Assembly (NCBI GenBank): GCA_018500005.2
Contig: JAHBAP020000507.1
Span: 1 to 7,380 of the forward strand
Length of the DNA stretch: 7,380 bases
From: Mycobacterium sp.
Lineage (GTDB): Bacteria; Actinomycetota; Actinomycetes; Mycobacteriales; Mycobacteriaceae
Direction: 5' to 3'
A program made the position numbers and the translations under genes. Shown piece after piece: positions 1 through 5,892 of the stretch (within the stretch, counting starts at the first letter, position 1; every line of letters starts with the position of its first letter). The notes under the pieces were generated by a model that was given only the letters and a program-made list of their open reading frames with translations, was not told the DNA's origin and did not search any database.

Positions 1-773
1 CCCCGGAGCCGACGCCGGCCCCAGCCCCGGCCCCGGTATCGCCGGCCGGACCGGTTCCGACATCGACCAAGGTGCCCGATCCCCAGGGTTCCGGCTGTGA
101 CGCCTACCGCAGCAAGCACCCGTCCGGCACCCCGGGCTCGATTGAGTCGATGGCGCTGGAGACCGGATCGCAGGCGCTGGCCAGCAACCCGGATCTGAGC
201 ACCTTCAGCGATGCCATCTCCGGCAAGTTGAACCCGGAGATCAACATCGTCAACGTGCTCGACGGCGGCCCCTACGTCGTCTTCGCGCCCACCAACGCGG
301 CGTTCGCCAAGCTGGACCCGGCAACCCTGAACACGCTGAAGACCGACCCGGTGGTTCTGTTGCCGACGCTCTTCTACCACATGGTTCTGGGCTACCTGGG
401 CCCCAACGACGTCAAGGGCAAGATGCCCACCCAGGACGGCCGGCCGGTCACCGTCGCCGGTAAGGGCGGCGATATCACTGTCAACGACGCCAAGGTGACC
501 TGCGCCTACACCGCGCACGGCGCCTACATCTACATGATCGACACCGTGCTGACGCCGCCGACGCCGGCAGCCGAGGCAGGTCAGTCGACCACGGCGACGA
601 CCAGTGCCACCAGTGCCACCAGCGCCGCCGAGACGACGTCGGCCACCGCGACCACCTCGGCCACGGCGACCACCTCGGCTGCCCCGTCGAGCACCGAGTC
701 GGCTACCGCCTCGGCGACCGAGACCGCCTCGGCGACCGCGTCGGCGACTACGACAGCCACGCCGGCGGCCTAG
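1..773 (+). CDS. Secreted fasciclin (FAS1) domain protein, MPT70/MPT83-like, 5' end outside window
   Basis: The frame is open from base 3, so this is a C-terminal part of 256 residues; the GTG at 72 is an internal Val, not the start. Visible residues 1-23 are a Pro/Ala-rich linker, implying a signal peptide or lipobox further left. A FAS1 domain follows at about residues 50-185, with the H1-type motif FAPTNAAF (94-101), the YH pair (125-126) and a C-terminal YMIDTVL strand (176-182). Cys32 in a GxGCxxY context and Cys167 in KVTCAY match the positions I recall for the MPT70/MPT83 disulfide. Residues about 194-256 are almost only Ala, Ser, Thr, Glu and Pro. FAS1 domains generally act in adhesion or matrix binding outside the cell; no ligand can be inferred. 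The tail could be O-mannosylated or cell-wall spanning, which is inference. The gene is convergent with the crotonase gene, with a hairpin between them. Domain assignment is confident; function is not. Confidence 0.9.
   Translation, partial: PEPTPAPAPAPVSPAGPVPTSTKVPDPQGSGCDAYRSKHPSGTPGSIESMALETGSQALASNPDLSTFSDAISGKLNPEINIVNVLDGGPYVVFAPTNAAFAKLDPATLNTLKTDPVVLLPTLFYHMVLGYLGPNDVKGKMPTQDGRPVTVAGKGGDITVNDAKVTCAYTAHGAYIYMIDTVLTPPTPAAEAGQSTTATTSATSATSAAETTSATATTSATATTSAAPSSTESATASATETASATASATTTATPAA
601..740 (+). repeat. Short tandem repeats encoding the Ser/Thr/Ala tail
   Basis: Three repeat blocks are visible within the fasciclin gene. A 9-bp unit (CCAGTGCCA) lies at 601-609 and 610-618, with a degenerate third copy from 619. 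An 18-bp unit lies at 641-658 and 659-676, with one mismatch, and encodes Ser-Ala-Thr-Ala-Thr-Thr twice. A second 18-bp unit lies at 705-722 and 723-740, with one mismatch. All units are multiples of three, so gain or loss of a copy would change tail length without shifting the frame. Confidence 0.85.
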
Positions 774-782
774 CCCTGGGAC

Positions 783-825
783 TTCGGCGCGCTTTTCGTC
801 GCTGACCGACGATTAGCGCGCCGAA
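783..825. terminator. Hairpin between convergent genes, candidate bidirectional terminator
   Basis: An 11-bp perfect inverted repeat (TTCGGCGCGCT at 783-793, AGCGCGCCGAA at 815-825) encloses a second 6-bp stem (796-801 with 807-812), a 2x2 internal loop and a 5-nt terminal loop. It fills most of the 64-bp gap between the fasciclin stop at 773 and the crotonase stop at 838. No T-run follows on either strand. Intrinsic terminators in mycobacteria often lack a clear U-tract, so termination of both genes is the natural reading, but it is inferred from position and symmetry only. Confidence 0.65.
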
Positions 826-837
826 ATCTCAGCGCGG

Positions 838-1656
838 TTAGCGGGCCTTCCAGACCGGGGCCCGCTTCTGCGCGAACGCCATGGGGCCTTCCATGGCGTC
901 CTCGGAGGTGAACACCGCGCGCATCTCCCGGTTGGACCGCTTCCAGGCGTCCTTCTCGGCGGTGATGGCACCCTCGTCGACACCGAGTGCGACGCGCTTG
1001 CTGGCCTGTACGGCCAGCGGCGCGTTGCCGGTGATCCGGTCGGCCAGGGCGAGCGCGGCATCCAGCGCCGGATTTCCCTCGCCGTCCGGCACGACCTGGT
1101 TGATCAGTCCCCAGCGGGCGGCCTCCTCGGCGCTGATCGGGTCACCGGTGACGAGCAGTTGCATCGCGATCTTGCGGGGCAACTGGTCGACGATGCGGAA
1201 CAACCCGCCGGCAGCGGCGATCAGACCCCGCTTGACTTCGGGCAGTCCGAACTGGGCGCTGGACTGGGCGACCACCAGGTCGCTGGCCAGCGCCAGTTCG
1301 GTGCCCCCGCCGAGGGCGGTTCCGTTGACCGCCGCGATGACGGGCTTGTCGATGACGTGCTGCACGTAACCGGCGAAGCCCCACTCCGGGTGCTCGGGGT
1401 GGAAGATGTTCTCCCCCTTGGAGATCGCCTTCAGGTCGGCACCTGCGCAGAACGACTTGTCCCCGGCACCGGTGATGACGACGGCCCAGATCTCGGAGTC
1501 GTCCTGAGCCTGTTGCAGGGCATCACCGACCCCGGTGCTGACCGCCTGGTTGACCGCATTGCGGGCCTCGGGCCGGTTGATGGTGACGACCAGGGTGTTA
1601 CCCCGGCGCTCGGTGAGAGCGCCGGGGGCCATTCCATCGGAATTGACCTCAGTCAT
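838..1656 (-). CDS. Enoyl-CoA hydratase (crotonase family)
   Basis: This 272-residue protein is full length for a crotonase-family hydratase, which adds water to trans-2-enoyl-CoA in fatty-acid or side-chain beta-oxidation in the cytosol. The oxyanion-hole segment FCAGADL (69-75) and the second oxyanion segment NGTALGGGTE (111-120) are intact. The two catalytic glutamates of rat mitochondrial hydratase (E144, E164) correspond to Glu120 in GGGTE and Glu140 in GLPEV, so true hydratase activity is plausible. The start at 1656 is chosen because its ATG overlaps the thiolase stop as TGATG, which implies translational coupling; there is no strong Shine-Dalgarno sequence. The frame stays open to 1704, but that extension lies inside the thiolase gene and lacks family character. 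An ATG at 1632 would remove eight residues. Substrate chain length and the specific echA paralogue cannot be assigned. Confidence 0.92.
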   Translation of the reverse strand: MTEVNSDGMAPGALTERRGNTLVVTINRPEARNAVNQAVSTGVGDALQQAQDDSEIWAVVITGAGDKSFCAGADLKAISKGENIFHPEHPEWGFAGYVQHVIDKPVIAAVNGTALGGGTELALASDLVVAQSSAQFGLPEVKRGLIAAAGGLFRIVDQLPRKIAMQLLVTGDPISAEEAARWGLINQVVPDGEGNPALDAALALADRITGNAPLAVQASKRVALGVDEGAITAEKDAWKRSNREMRAVFTSEDAMEGPMAFAQKRAPVWKAR

Positions 1657-2801
1657 CAGAGCAGCTCGAGGATTGTGGCGTTGGCCTGGCCGCCGCCCTC
1701 GCACATTGTCTGCAAGCCGTAACGAATGTTGTTGTCCCGCATGTGATACAGCATCGTGGTCATGATCCGGGCGCCGGATCCACCGAGCGGGTGGCCCAGC
1801 GCGATGGCGCCGCCGTTGGGGTTGAGTTTCTTCTCGTCGGCGCCGATCTCCTTGAGCCAGGCCATCGGAACCGGCGCGAACGCCTCATTGACCTCGAAGA
1901 CACCGATATCGGACAGGCTCAGGCCGGAGCGCTTGAGTGCCTTCTGGGTGGCCGGGATCGGGGCCGAGAGCATCATCACCGGGTCCGCCCCGGCAAGCAC
2001 GGCGGTGTGCACCCGGGCAAGGGGCTTGAGGCCCAGCGACTTCGCCTTCTCCGCCGACATGAACAGCAGTGCCCCGGAGCCGTCGGAGATCTGCGAGGAG
2101 TTGCCGGCGTGGATCACGCCGTCCTCGGAGAAAGCGGGCTTGAGGGTGGCCATCTTCTCCAGGGTGGTGCCGAGACGGATGCCCTCGTCTTTGTTCATGA
2201 CGTTCCCATCAGCATCCTTGATGCCGACGATCTGGTCGTCGAAGGCACCGGAAGCCTGTGCGGCACCGGCCTTCTCGTGCGAGTCCAGTGAGAACTGGTC
2301 GAGCATGGTGCGGGTCAGCTCCCACTTCTTGGCCATCATCTCCGCGCCAATGCCCTGGTTGGGGGCGCGGTTGTAGCGCTCCTTGAAGGTCGCCGAGTAC
2401 GGGTTGCCGCCGTTGGCCAGCGAGGCACCCATCGGTGTGCGCGACATCGACTCCACGCCGCCGGCGATGACGGCGTCGTAGTGGCCGGCCACCACGCCGG
2501 CGGCGGCGAAGTGCACCGACTGCTGGGAGGAACCGCACTGCCGGTCCACCGTTACGCCGGGGATGGTCTCCGGCCAACCGGCGGTCAGCACCGCGGTGCG
2601 GGCGATGTCGAGGGCCTGCTCACCGGCCTGCATGACGCAACCCCAGATCACGTCGTCCACGATCTCGGGGTCGATTCCAGCGCGCTGGGCCAGGCCGTTG
2701 AGAACCTGGGCCGACAGATCGGCCGGGTGCACGCCGGACAGTCCGCCGTTGCGCTTACCGACCGCCGAGCGCACTGCCTCGACGATTACCGCTTCCGCCA
2801 T
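1656..2801 (-). CDS. Acetyl-CoA acyltransferase (thiolase family)
   Basis: This 381-residue thiolase is near full length for the family. Degradative thiolases cleave 3-ketoacyl-CoA with CoA to give acetyl-CoA and a shortened acyl-CoA; biosynthetic members run the reverse condensation. The nucleophilic Cys89 sits in VDRQCGSSQQ, the NEAF motif is at 305-308, the GHP histidine is His337 and the second catalytic Cys is Cys367 in MCEGGGQAN, so all four catalytic elements are present. The N-terminus (VIVEAVRSAVGKRNG) resembles that of FadA5, the steroid side-chain thiolase of M. tuberculosis, but I would not assign that role. The ATG at 2801 has an AAGGAG ribosome site six bases upstream. The gene shares one base with the crotonase start downstream (TGATG), so the pair is an operon. 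No 3-hydroxyacyl-CoA dehydrogenase or acyl-CoA dehydrogenase is adjacent. Confidence 0.93.
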   Translation of the reverse strand: MAEAVIVEAVRSAVGKRNGGLSGVHPADLSAQVLNGLAQRAGIDPEIVDDVIWGCVMQAGEQALDIARTAVLTAGWPETIPGVTVDRQCGSSQQSVHFAAAGVVAGHYDAVIAGGVESMSRTPMGASLANGGNPYSATFKERYNRAPNQGIGAEMMAKKWELTRTMLDQFSLDSHEKAGAAQASGAFDDQIVGIKDADGNVMNKDEGIRLGTTLEKMATLKPAFSEDGVIHAGNSSQISDGSGALLFMSAEKAKSLGLKPLARVHTAVLAGADPVMMLSAPIPATQKALKRSGLSLSDIGVFEVNEAFAPVPMAWLKEIGADEKKLNPNGGAIALGHPLGGSGARIMTTMLYHMRDNNIRYGLQTMCEGGGQANATILELL

Positions 2802-2807
2802 CGACTT

Positions 2808-2813
2808 CTCCTT
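2808..2813 (-). promoter_or_regulatory. Shine-Dalgarno of the thiolase gene
   Basis: On the minus strand the site reads AAGGAG, six bases before the ATG at 2801. It fixes the thiolase start. Confidence 0.8.
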
Positions 2814-2838
2814 CGGTTACAGATGGGGTTTCCCCTCG

Positions 2839-2868
2839 ATTCTGACAACCAACCAACCGTTTGGTCAA
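2839..2868 (-). promoter_or_regulatory. Candidate sigA-type promoter for the thiolase-hydratase operon
   Basis: On the minus strand TTGACC (2868-2863) matches five of six bases of the -35 consensus. After an 18-bp spacer comes CAGAAT (2844-2839), four of six bases of the -10 consensus. This would place the transcript start near 2832 and give a leader of about 30 nt. That leader contains a small GGGG-AAA-CCCC hairpin (2825-2835) ahead of the ribosome site. The -35 overlaps the 3' end of the DUF3556 gene. The -10 is imperfect, so confidence is moderate. Confidence 0.4.
2852..2865. promoter_or_regulatory. Near-palindromic candidate repressor operator
   Basis: The sequence ACCAACCGTTTGGT is a 14-bp palindrome with one mismatched pair, centred on CG. 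It is preceded by another ACCA repeat (2848-2851). It overlaps the putative -35 and spacer of the thiolase promoter, where a bound protein would block RNA polymerase. Short symmetric operators of this kind are typical of the TetR-family regulators that control actinobacterial lipid-catabolism genes (for example KstR and KstR2), but the sequence is not the published KstR or KstR2 site as I recall them. No regulator gene is in the window. Confidence 0.4.
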
Positions 2869-4541
2869 AGAGGGTCGCTCTTGGTCTCCAGATGAACCGG
2901 CACGTCGTCGTCCCACGGTTGGCGAACCACCATGTCAGCGACGTTGACGTAGCCGCTCTCAAACTCCCCGGTCGCCGCGTCGACCAGACGGTAGCGCTGG
3001 GTCTGCCGATGGATGGGCTGGGCGTCGAGGATCACCACCCGTACTTCGCCGGGTTCGAAGTGGCACCGGCGTTGCATCGCGGCGATGAGTTGCTCGTTGT
3101 GCAGGTGGCCGTCGCCGAAGTTCCAGCCGATCGCCATGCTGCAGATCCGCTCGCCGTCGGTCACCGAGTACTGGTCTTCGTCCTGGCCGGCCATCGCCCG
3201 GTGCGCCAGCGTGAAAAGCGCCTTGCCGTGCGTGTTGAAGCCGCGGAACGCATAGCCCATGTAGATGGGGATCTGGGCGGCTTCCTTGCTGCCGTAGAAC
3301 TTCTCCAGTTGCGCGGCGGGCATGTTAGCGATCGCGACGATGCCCTGCTCGATCTTGGCTTCCGCCGAGGGCTTCACGCACCACAGCGTGGTGTCCCAGT
3401 TTCCGGCGTAGTAGCGCATGCCGGGCAGGAAGGAGATCTTGCGCGGAACCAGGTTCCCGGCGATGACGACGCCGGCCATGACGACGAACAGAACCGCCGG
3501 CAGCGGATTGGTCATATCGCCCAATCCGACGTCGGCGTGACCGACGAAGAGGAACAGCACGCAGAAGATCATGAACACGTTCCACTCCAGCGGCACGCCC
3601 ATCGGGATGGCCGACAGGATGCCCAGGTGGAAGCAGACCATGACGATCGCCGCGACGGTGGTGGGCCAGCCACCATGGGAGAACAGCAGCACAATGGGCA
3701 CCAGGCCCTCGATGGCGGTGCTGACGTGAGCCAGGCCCCGGGACAGCCTGCCAGGACGCAGATCGTCCGGAAAGCGTTCGAAGAACGCGCGTTTGAGCGC
3801 GCGCGGGCGCACCACCGGGCTGTTGGACATCATCGTGGAGATGACGAACGGAAAGTGCTTGGTCAGCTTGGAGGTGGCGGCGCCCAACCAGATCACCAGG
3901 CAGGCCAGCTTGGCGGCGATGAGGTCGTTGGGCGCGCCGAGCAGAAAGGCCACCACGAAGGGTGCGTACACCTCCCCGCGAGCGGCCAGGAAGATCACCT
4001 TGTCCCGAAGTCCGGTCAGCGCCAGCAGTGCCAGCACCGTCCAGGACTGCCAAGGCGGTAGCAGACCGGTTTCGGTGGCCCCCGACAGCAGTGCCACGAC
4101 GAGTGCCGCCAGCAGTGCGCCGTAGAGCAGGACGTCGACCGGCCCGCGATTGTCGCCCCCGGTGAACCGAACACGGCTCGGCCATGGCGGCAGCCGAATG
4201 GTGTTGGGCCGCAACCAGTACAGGATCGAGCCCATCGGAGGGTAGAACCGGTTGTTCAGCGGTCCGAAGCCGCAGCCGAGGCCGACGACTTCGAAGAGCA
4301 TCGTGTACAGCACTACCTTCTGGAACACGACGGGATCGGTCCAGGTGTGCCCGATGGTGAACAGCGCCCCACCGCCGACATAGACGAGGATCTTGACGAG
4401 GTAGAACAGGTGCAGTGCAACCGGTGTGCCGAAGCCCACCTCGGCCCAGTGCACCGCCATCGGCCGTATCTTCTGCGAGCGGGTGCCCTTGCTCCACTCG
4501 GGGAAGTCGAGTTCCGGGACCTCCTGCTTGAGAAAACCCAT
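2865..4541 (-). CDS. Polytopic membrane protein, DUF3556 type
   Basis: This 558-residue protein of unknown function appears to belong to the DUF3556 family of actinobacterial transmembrane proteins, recognised from memory. The N-terminal part (to about residue 37) is hydrophilic and begins MGFLKQEVPELDFPEW. Roughly eight or nine hydrophobic segments follow, near 40-64, 72-92, 135-154, 166-184, 195-220, 275-288, 294-313, 320-336 and 346-363. Residues 365-558 form a soluble C-terminal domain with conserved-looking YAGNWDTTLWC (378-388), GYAFRGFNTHGKALF (429-443) and GWNFGDGHLHNEQL (472-485) segments. The ATG at 4541 is preceded by a purine-rich AGGAAAGAGGA. The gene lies 64 bp after the acyltransferase stop and 63 bp before the thiolase start, all on one strand, which suggests a role near acyl-lipid metabolism in the membrane. 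No catalytic residues can be named with confidence. Confidence 0.85.
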   Translation of the reverse strand: MGFLKQEVPELDFPEWSKGTRSQKIRPMAVHWAEVGFGTPVALHLFYLVKILVYVGGGALFTIGHTWTDPVVFQKVVLYTMLFEVVGLGCGFGPLNNRFYPPMGSILYWLRPNTIRLPPWPSRVRFTGGDNRGPVDVLLYGALLAALVVALLSGATETGLLPPWQSWTVLALLALTGLRDKVIFLAARGEVYAPFVVAFLLGAPNDLIAAKLACLVIWLGAATSKLTKHFPFVISTMMSNSPVVRPRALKRAFFERFPDDLRPGRLSRGLAHVSTAIEGLVPIVLLFSHGGWPTTVAAIVMVCFHLGILSAIPMGVPLEWNVFMIFCVLFLFVGHADVGLGDMTNPLPAVLFVVMAGVVIAGNLVPRKISFLPGMRYYAGNWDTTLWCVKPSAEAKIEQGIVAIANMPAAQLEKFYGSKEAAQIPIYMGYAFRGFNTHGKALFTLAHRAMAGQDEDQYSVTDGERICSMAIGWNFGDGHLHNEQLIAAMQRRCHFEPGEVRVVILDAQPIHRQTQRYRLVDAATGEFESGYVNVADMVVRQPWDDDVPVHLETKSDPL

Positions 4542-4570
4542 TCCTCTTTCCTATCCGCCGAGATGCAGCC

Positions 4571-4602
4571 CTGGGCGGGAATTCCGAGGGAATCCCGCCC
4601 AG
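4571..4602 (-). terminator. Stable hairpin between acyltransferase and DUF3556 genes
   Basis: CTGGGCGGGA (4571-4580) pairs perfectly with TCCCGCCCAG (4593-4602), extended by four inner pairs around a bulged A, with a GAG loop. It begins three bases past the acyltransferase stop and leaves only 29 bases before the DUF3556 ATG. There is no U-tract. It may terminate or attenuate the upstream transcript, or protect a processed 3' end. If it terminates, the DUF3556 gene needs its own promoter in a very short gap, and I do not see a convincing one. Confidence 0.55.
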
Positions 4603-4605
4603 TGC

Positions 4606-5829
4606 TCAGTCTCGCGGGGCAAGGGCGTCGGAAAGTCGGCTCAGATAATCGTCGACGTCGATGACGGCCGGATCGGCGCGCACGCTGACCGCCACCGTGT
4701 CCCCGATACCGTGGACGCCGTGGGTCAGCCCCATCATCGGCGAGAGCGCCGGGAATCCGGCGGTGAAGAGCACCCGCGATCCGCCGAACGACAGATCGGC
4801 CGGTCCGCGGTACACGCTGGAGACCACGGTGTGGGCGGCGACCGTGGCCGATCGTCCAGACGGGTCGAACTTGCCCACACCCCAGCGCAACAATCGGGCC
4901 GGAACCGCGGCGAACGCGGCGTCGGAGGCGGCGGTGGCCGCATGCTGCACCCGAAGGCGCTGCCCGGCCAACTCCGCGGCGATCGGCTCGGCCCGCTGTG
5001 GCGGTTCCAATTCCGGATGCAGGTCGACGCTGACATTGCGGAAGTTGTTGCGCGCCTTGGCCGGTCCCGACAGGGCTATCGCCAGTGGCACCTCAGCTCC
5101 CAGCCGGCTGGCGTCTTCTCCCCGACCGGCCAGGTAGCCCCCGAGCGCCTCGGAGACCGCTACCAGTGCGCCCACGGTCACCGTGGGACGGCGCAGGGTC
5201 TGCCGATCGACCAGCAGCGTGCGCAACACCGCGGCTCCCGAACGCGGTGCGTTGACGCTCAGCAACGGCCGAGGCGGCCTCGGGGCGGCGATGAGCCCGG
5301 CCTCGACGTCGCGCATCAGTTGCCGGTGCGCCCGGGCGGCGGCGACCGCGCGGGCCGGCAGGAATCCGCGGGCAGGATGCACCGGCACGGGAAGCGGCGC
5401 GCGGCGGCCGAGCAGCCTGGCCGCCAGCGCTGAGGATCGGGTGCCATCGGCCAATGCGTGGGCGATCTGGACGACGACGACGTTCGGCGGGAATACGTTC
5501 ACGCGCCAGGCCATCCGGGTCAGATCAAGCTGGTTGAGGTGGGATACCGCGTCCAGACAGTCCGGCCACCCGACCGCCGGATGCTCCACGAACTGATCCG
5601 CGGTTATCGGGCAGGGCCGCCACCGCGGGTAACGCCATCGGTGGTCATCGACAATCCTCAAAGCCATCTCCGGGCATGCCCCGGCGTTGCGCCGGACACC
5701 GTCGATGGCCGCGCCGATATCAGGGGTTCCGTCGAATAGGTACACCAAGAACTGGTCGTTGGGCACCGAGGCCGACAGCCAGAACAACTGGGCGTCAGGG
5801 GCCGCCATTCTGGATGACACGCCCGTCAT
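4606..5829 (-). CDS. WS/DGAT-like (condensation-fold) acyltransferase
   Basis: This 407-residue protein has the layout of bacterial wax ester synthase/diacylglycerol acyltransferase relatives, which transfer an acyl group from acyl-CoA to an alcohol acceptor. The N-terminal half carries PDAQLFWLSA (11-20) and the active-site segment AHALADG (123-129). The family motif is HHxxxDG; the second, catalytic His (His124) and the Asp-Gly are kept, but the first His is Ala. The C-terminal half has NNFRN (261-265), where the family has an Asn-containing motif, and a WS-like ending with VSVRADPAVIDVDDYLSRLSDAL. It is shorter than typical WS/DGATs (about 450-470). The start at 5829 (MTGVSSRMAAPD) is preferred because the SSRM stretch looks conserved from memory; the ATG at 5808 (MAAPD) is the alternative. 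Neither has a clear ribosome site. The frame is open further, to 6153, but that stretch lies under the divergent secreted-protein gene. The acceptor is unknown. Confidence 0.78.
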   Translation of the reverse strand: MTGVSSRMAAPDAQLFWLSASVPNDQFLVYLFDGTPDIGAAIDGVRRNAGACPEMALRIVDDHRWRYPRWRPCPITADQFVEHPAVGWPDCLDAVSHLNQLDLTRMAWRVNVFPPNVVVVQIAHALADGTRSSALAARLLGRRAPLPVPVHPARGFLPARAVAAARAHRQLMRDVEAGLIAAPRPPRPLLSVNAPRSGAAVLRTLLVDRQTLRRPTVTVGALVAVSEALGGYLAGRGEDASRLGAEVPLAIALSGPAKARNNFRNVSVDLHPELEPPQRAEPIAAELAGQRLRVQHAATAASDAAFAAVPARLLRWGVGKFDPSGRSATVAAHTVVSSVYRGPADLSFGGSRVLFTAGFPALSPMMGLTHGVHGIGDTVAVSVRADPAVIDVDDYLSRLSDALAPRD

Positions 5830-5892
5830 TGTGACCCGACGCGACCGCTGCTTGCGTAGGGTCGAATCCCTAGTCCGAAGGAGGTTTCCCCG
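5830..5892. promoter_or_regulatory. Divergent promoter region with short inverted repeats
   Basis: This 63-bp gap must hold the 5' signals of both the leftward acyltransferase and the rightward secreted-peptide gene. TAGGGT (5857-5862) fits the mycobacterial TANNNT -10 pattern for the rightward gene, without a good -35. TAGGG (5857-5861) and CCCTA (5868-5872) form an inverted repeat around the likely start of transcription. A second one, ATGAC-N6-GTCAT, lies at 5814-5829 across the alternative acyltransferase starts. These are short and could be chance. Confidence 0.35.
5878..5884 (+). promoter_or_regulatory. Strong Shine-Dalgarno of the small secreted protein gene
   Basis: AAGGAGG is a complete anti-16S match, eight bases before the ATG at 5893. 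It is the strongest ribosome site in the window and supports this short ORF as a real, well-translated gene. Confidence 0.9.

Noticed and set aside
72..74. GTG as start of the fasciclin gene
   Set aside because: The frame is open to the left edge with a continuous Pro/Ala-rich sequence, and a start here would leave an exported family member without a signal peptide.
1657..1704. 16-residue N-terminal extension of the hydratase
   Set aside because: It would overlap the conserved C-terminal end of the thiolase; the ATG at 1656 overlapping the thiolase stop is the normal coupled start.
2481..4061. 526-codon open frame on the plus strand opposite the thiolase and DUF3556 genes
   Set aside because: It is antisense to two convincing genes, has no recognisable domain and is His/Asp/Gly/Arg-rich in the way usual for shadow frames in GC-rich DNA.
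4426..5433. 335-codon open frame on the plus strand opposite the acyltransferase
   Set aside because: Arg/Gly/His-rich composition without a domain, antisense to a gene with a recognisable active-site motif.
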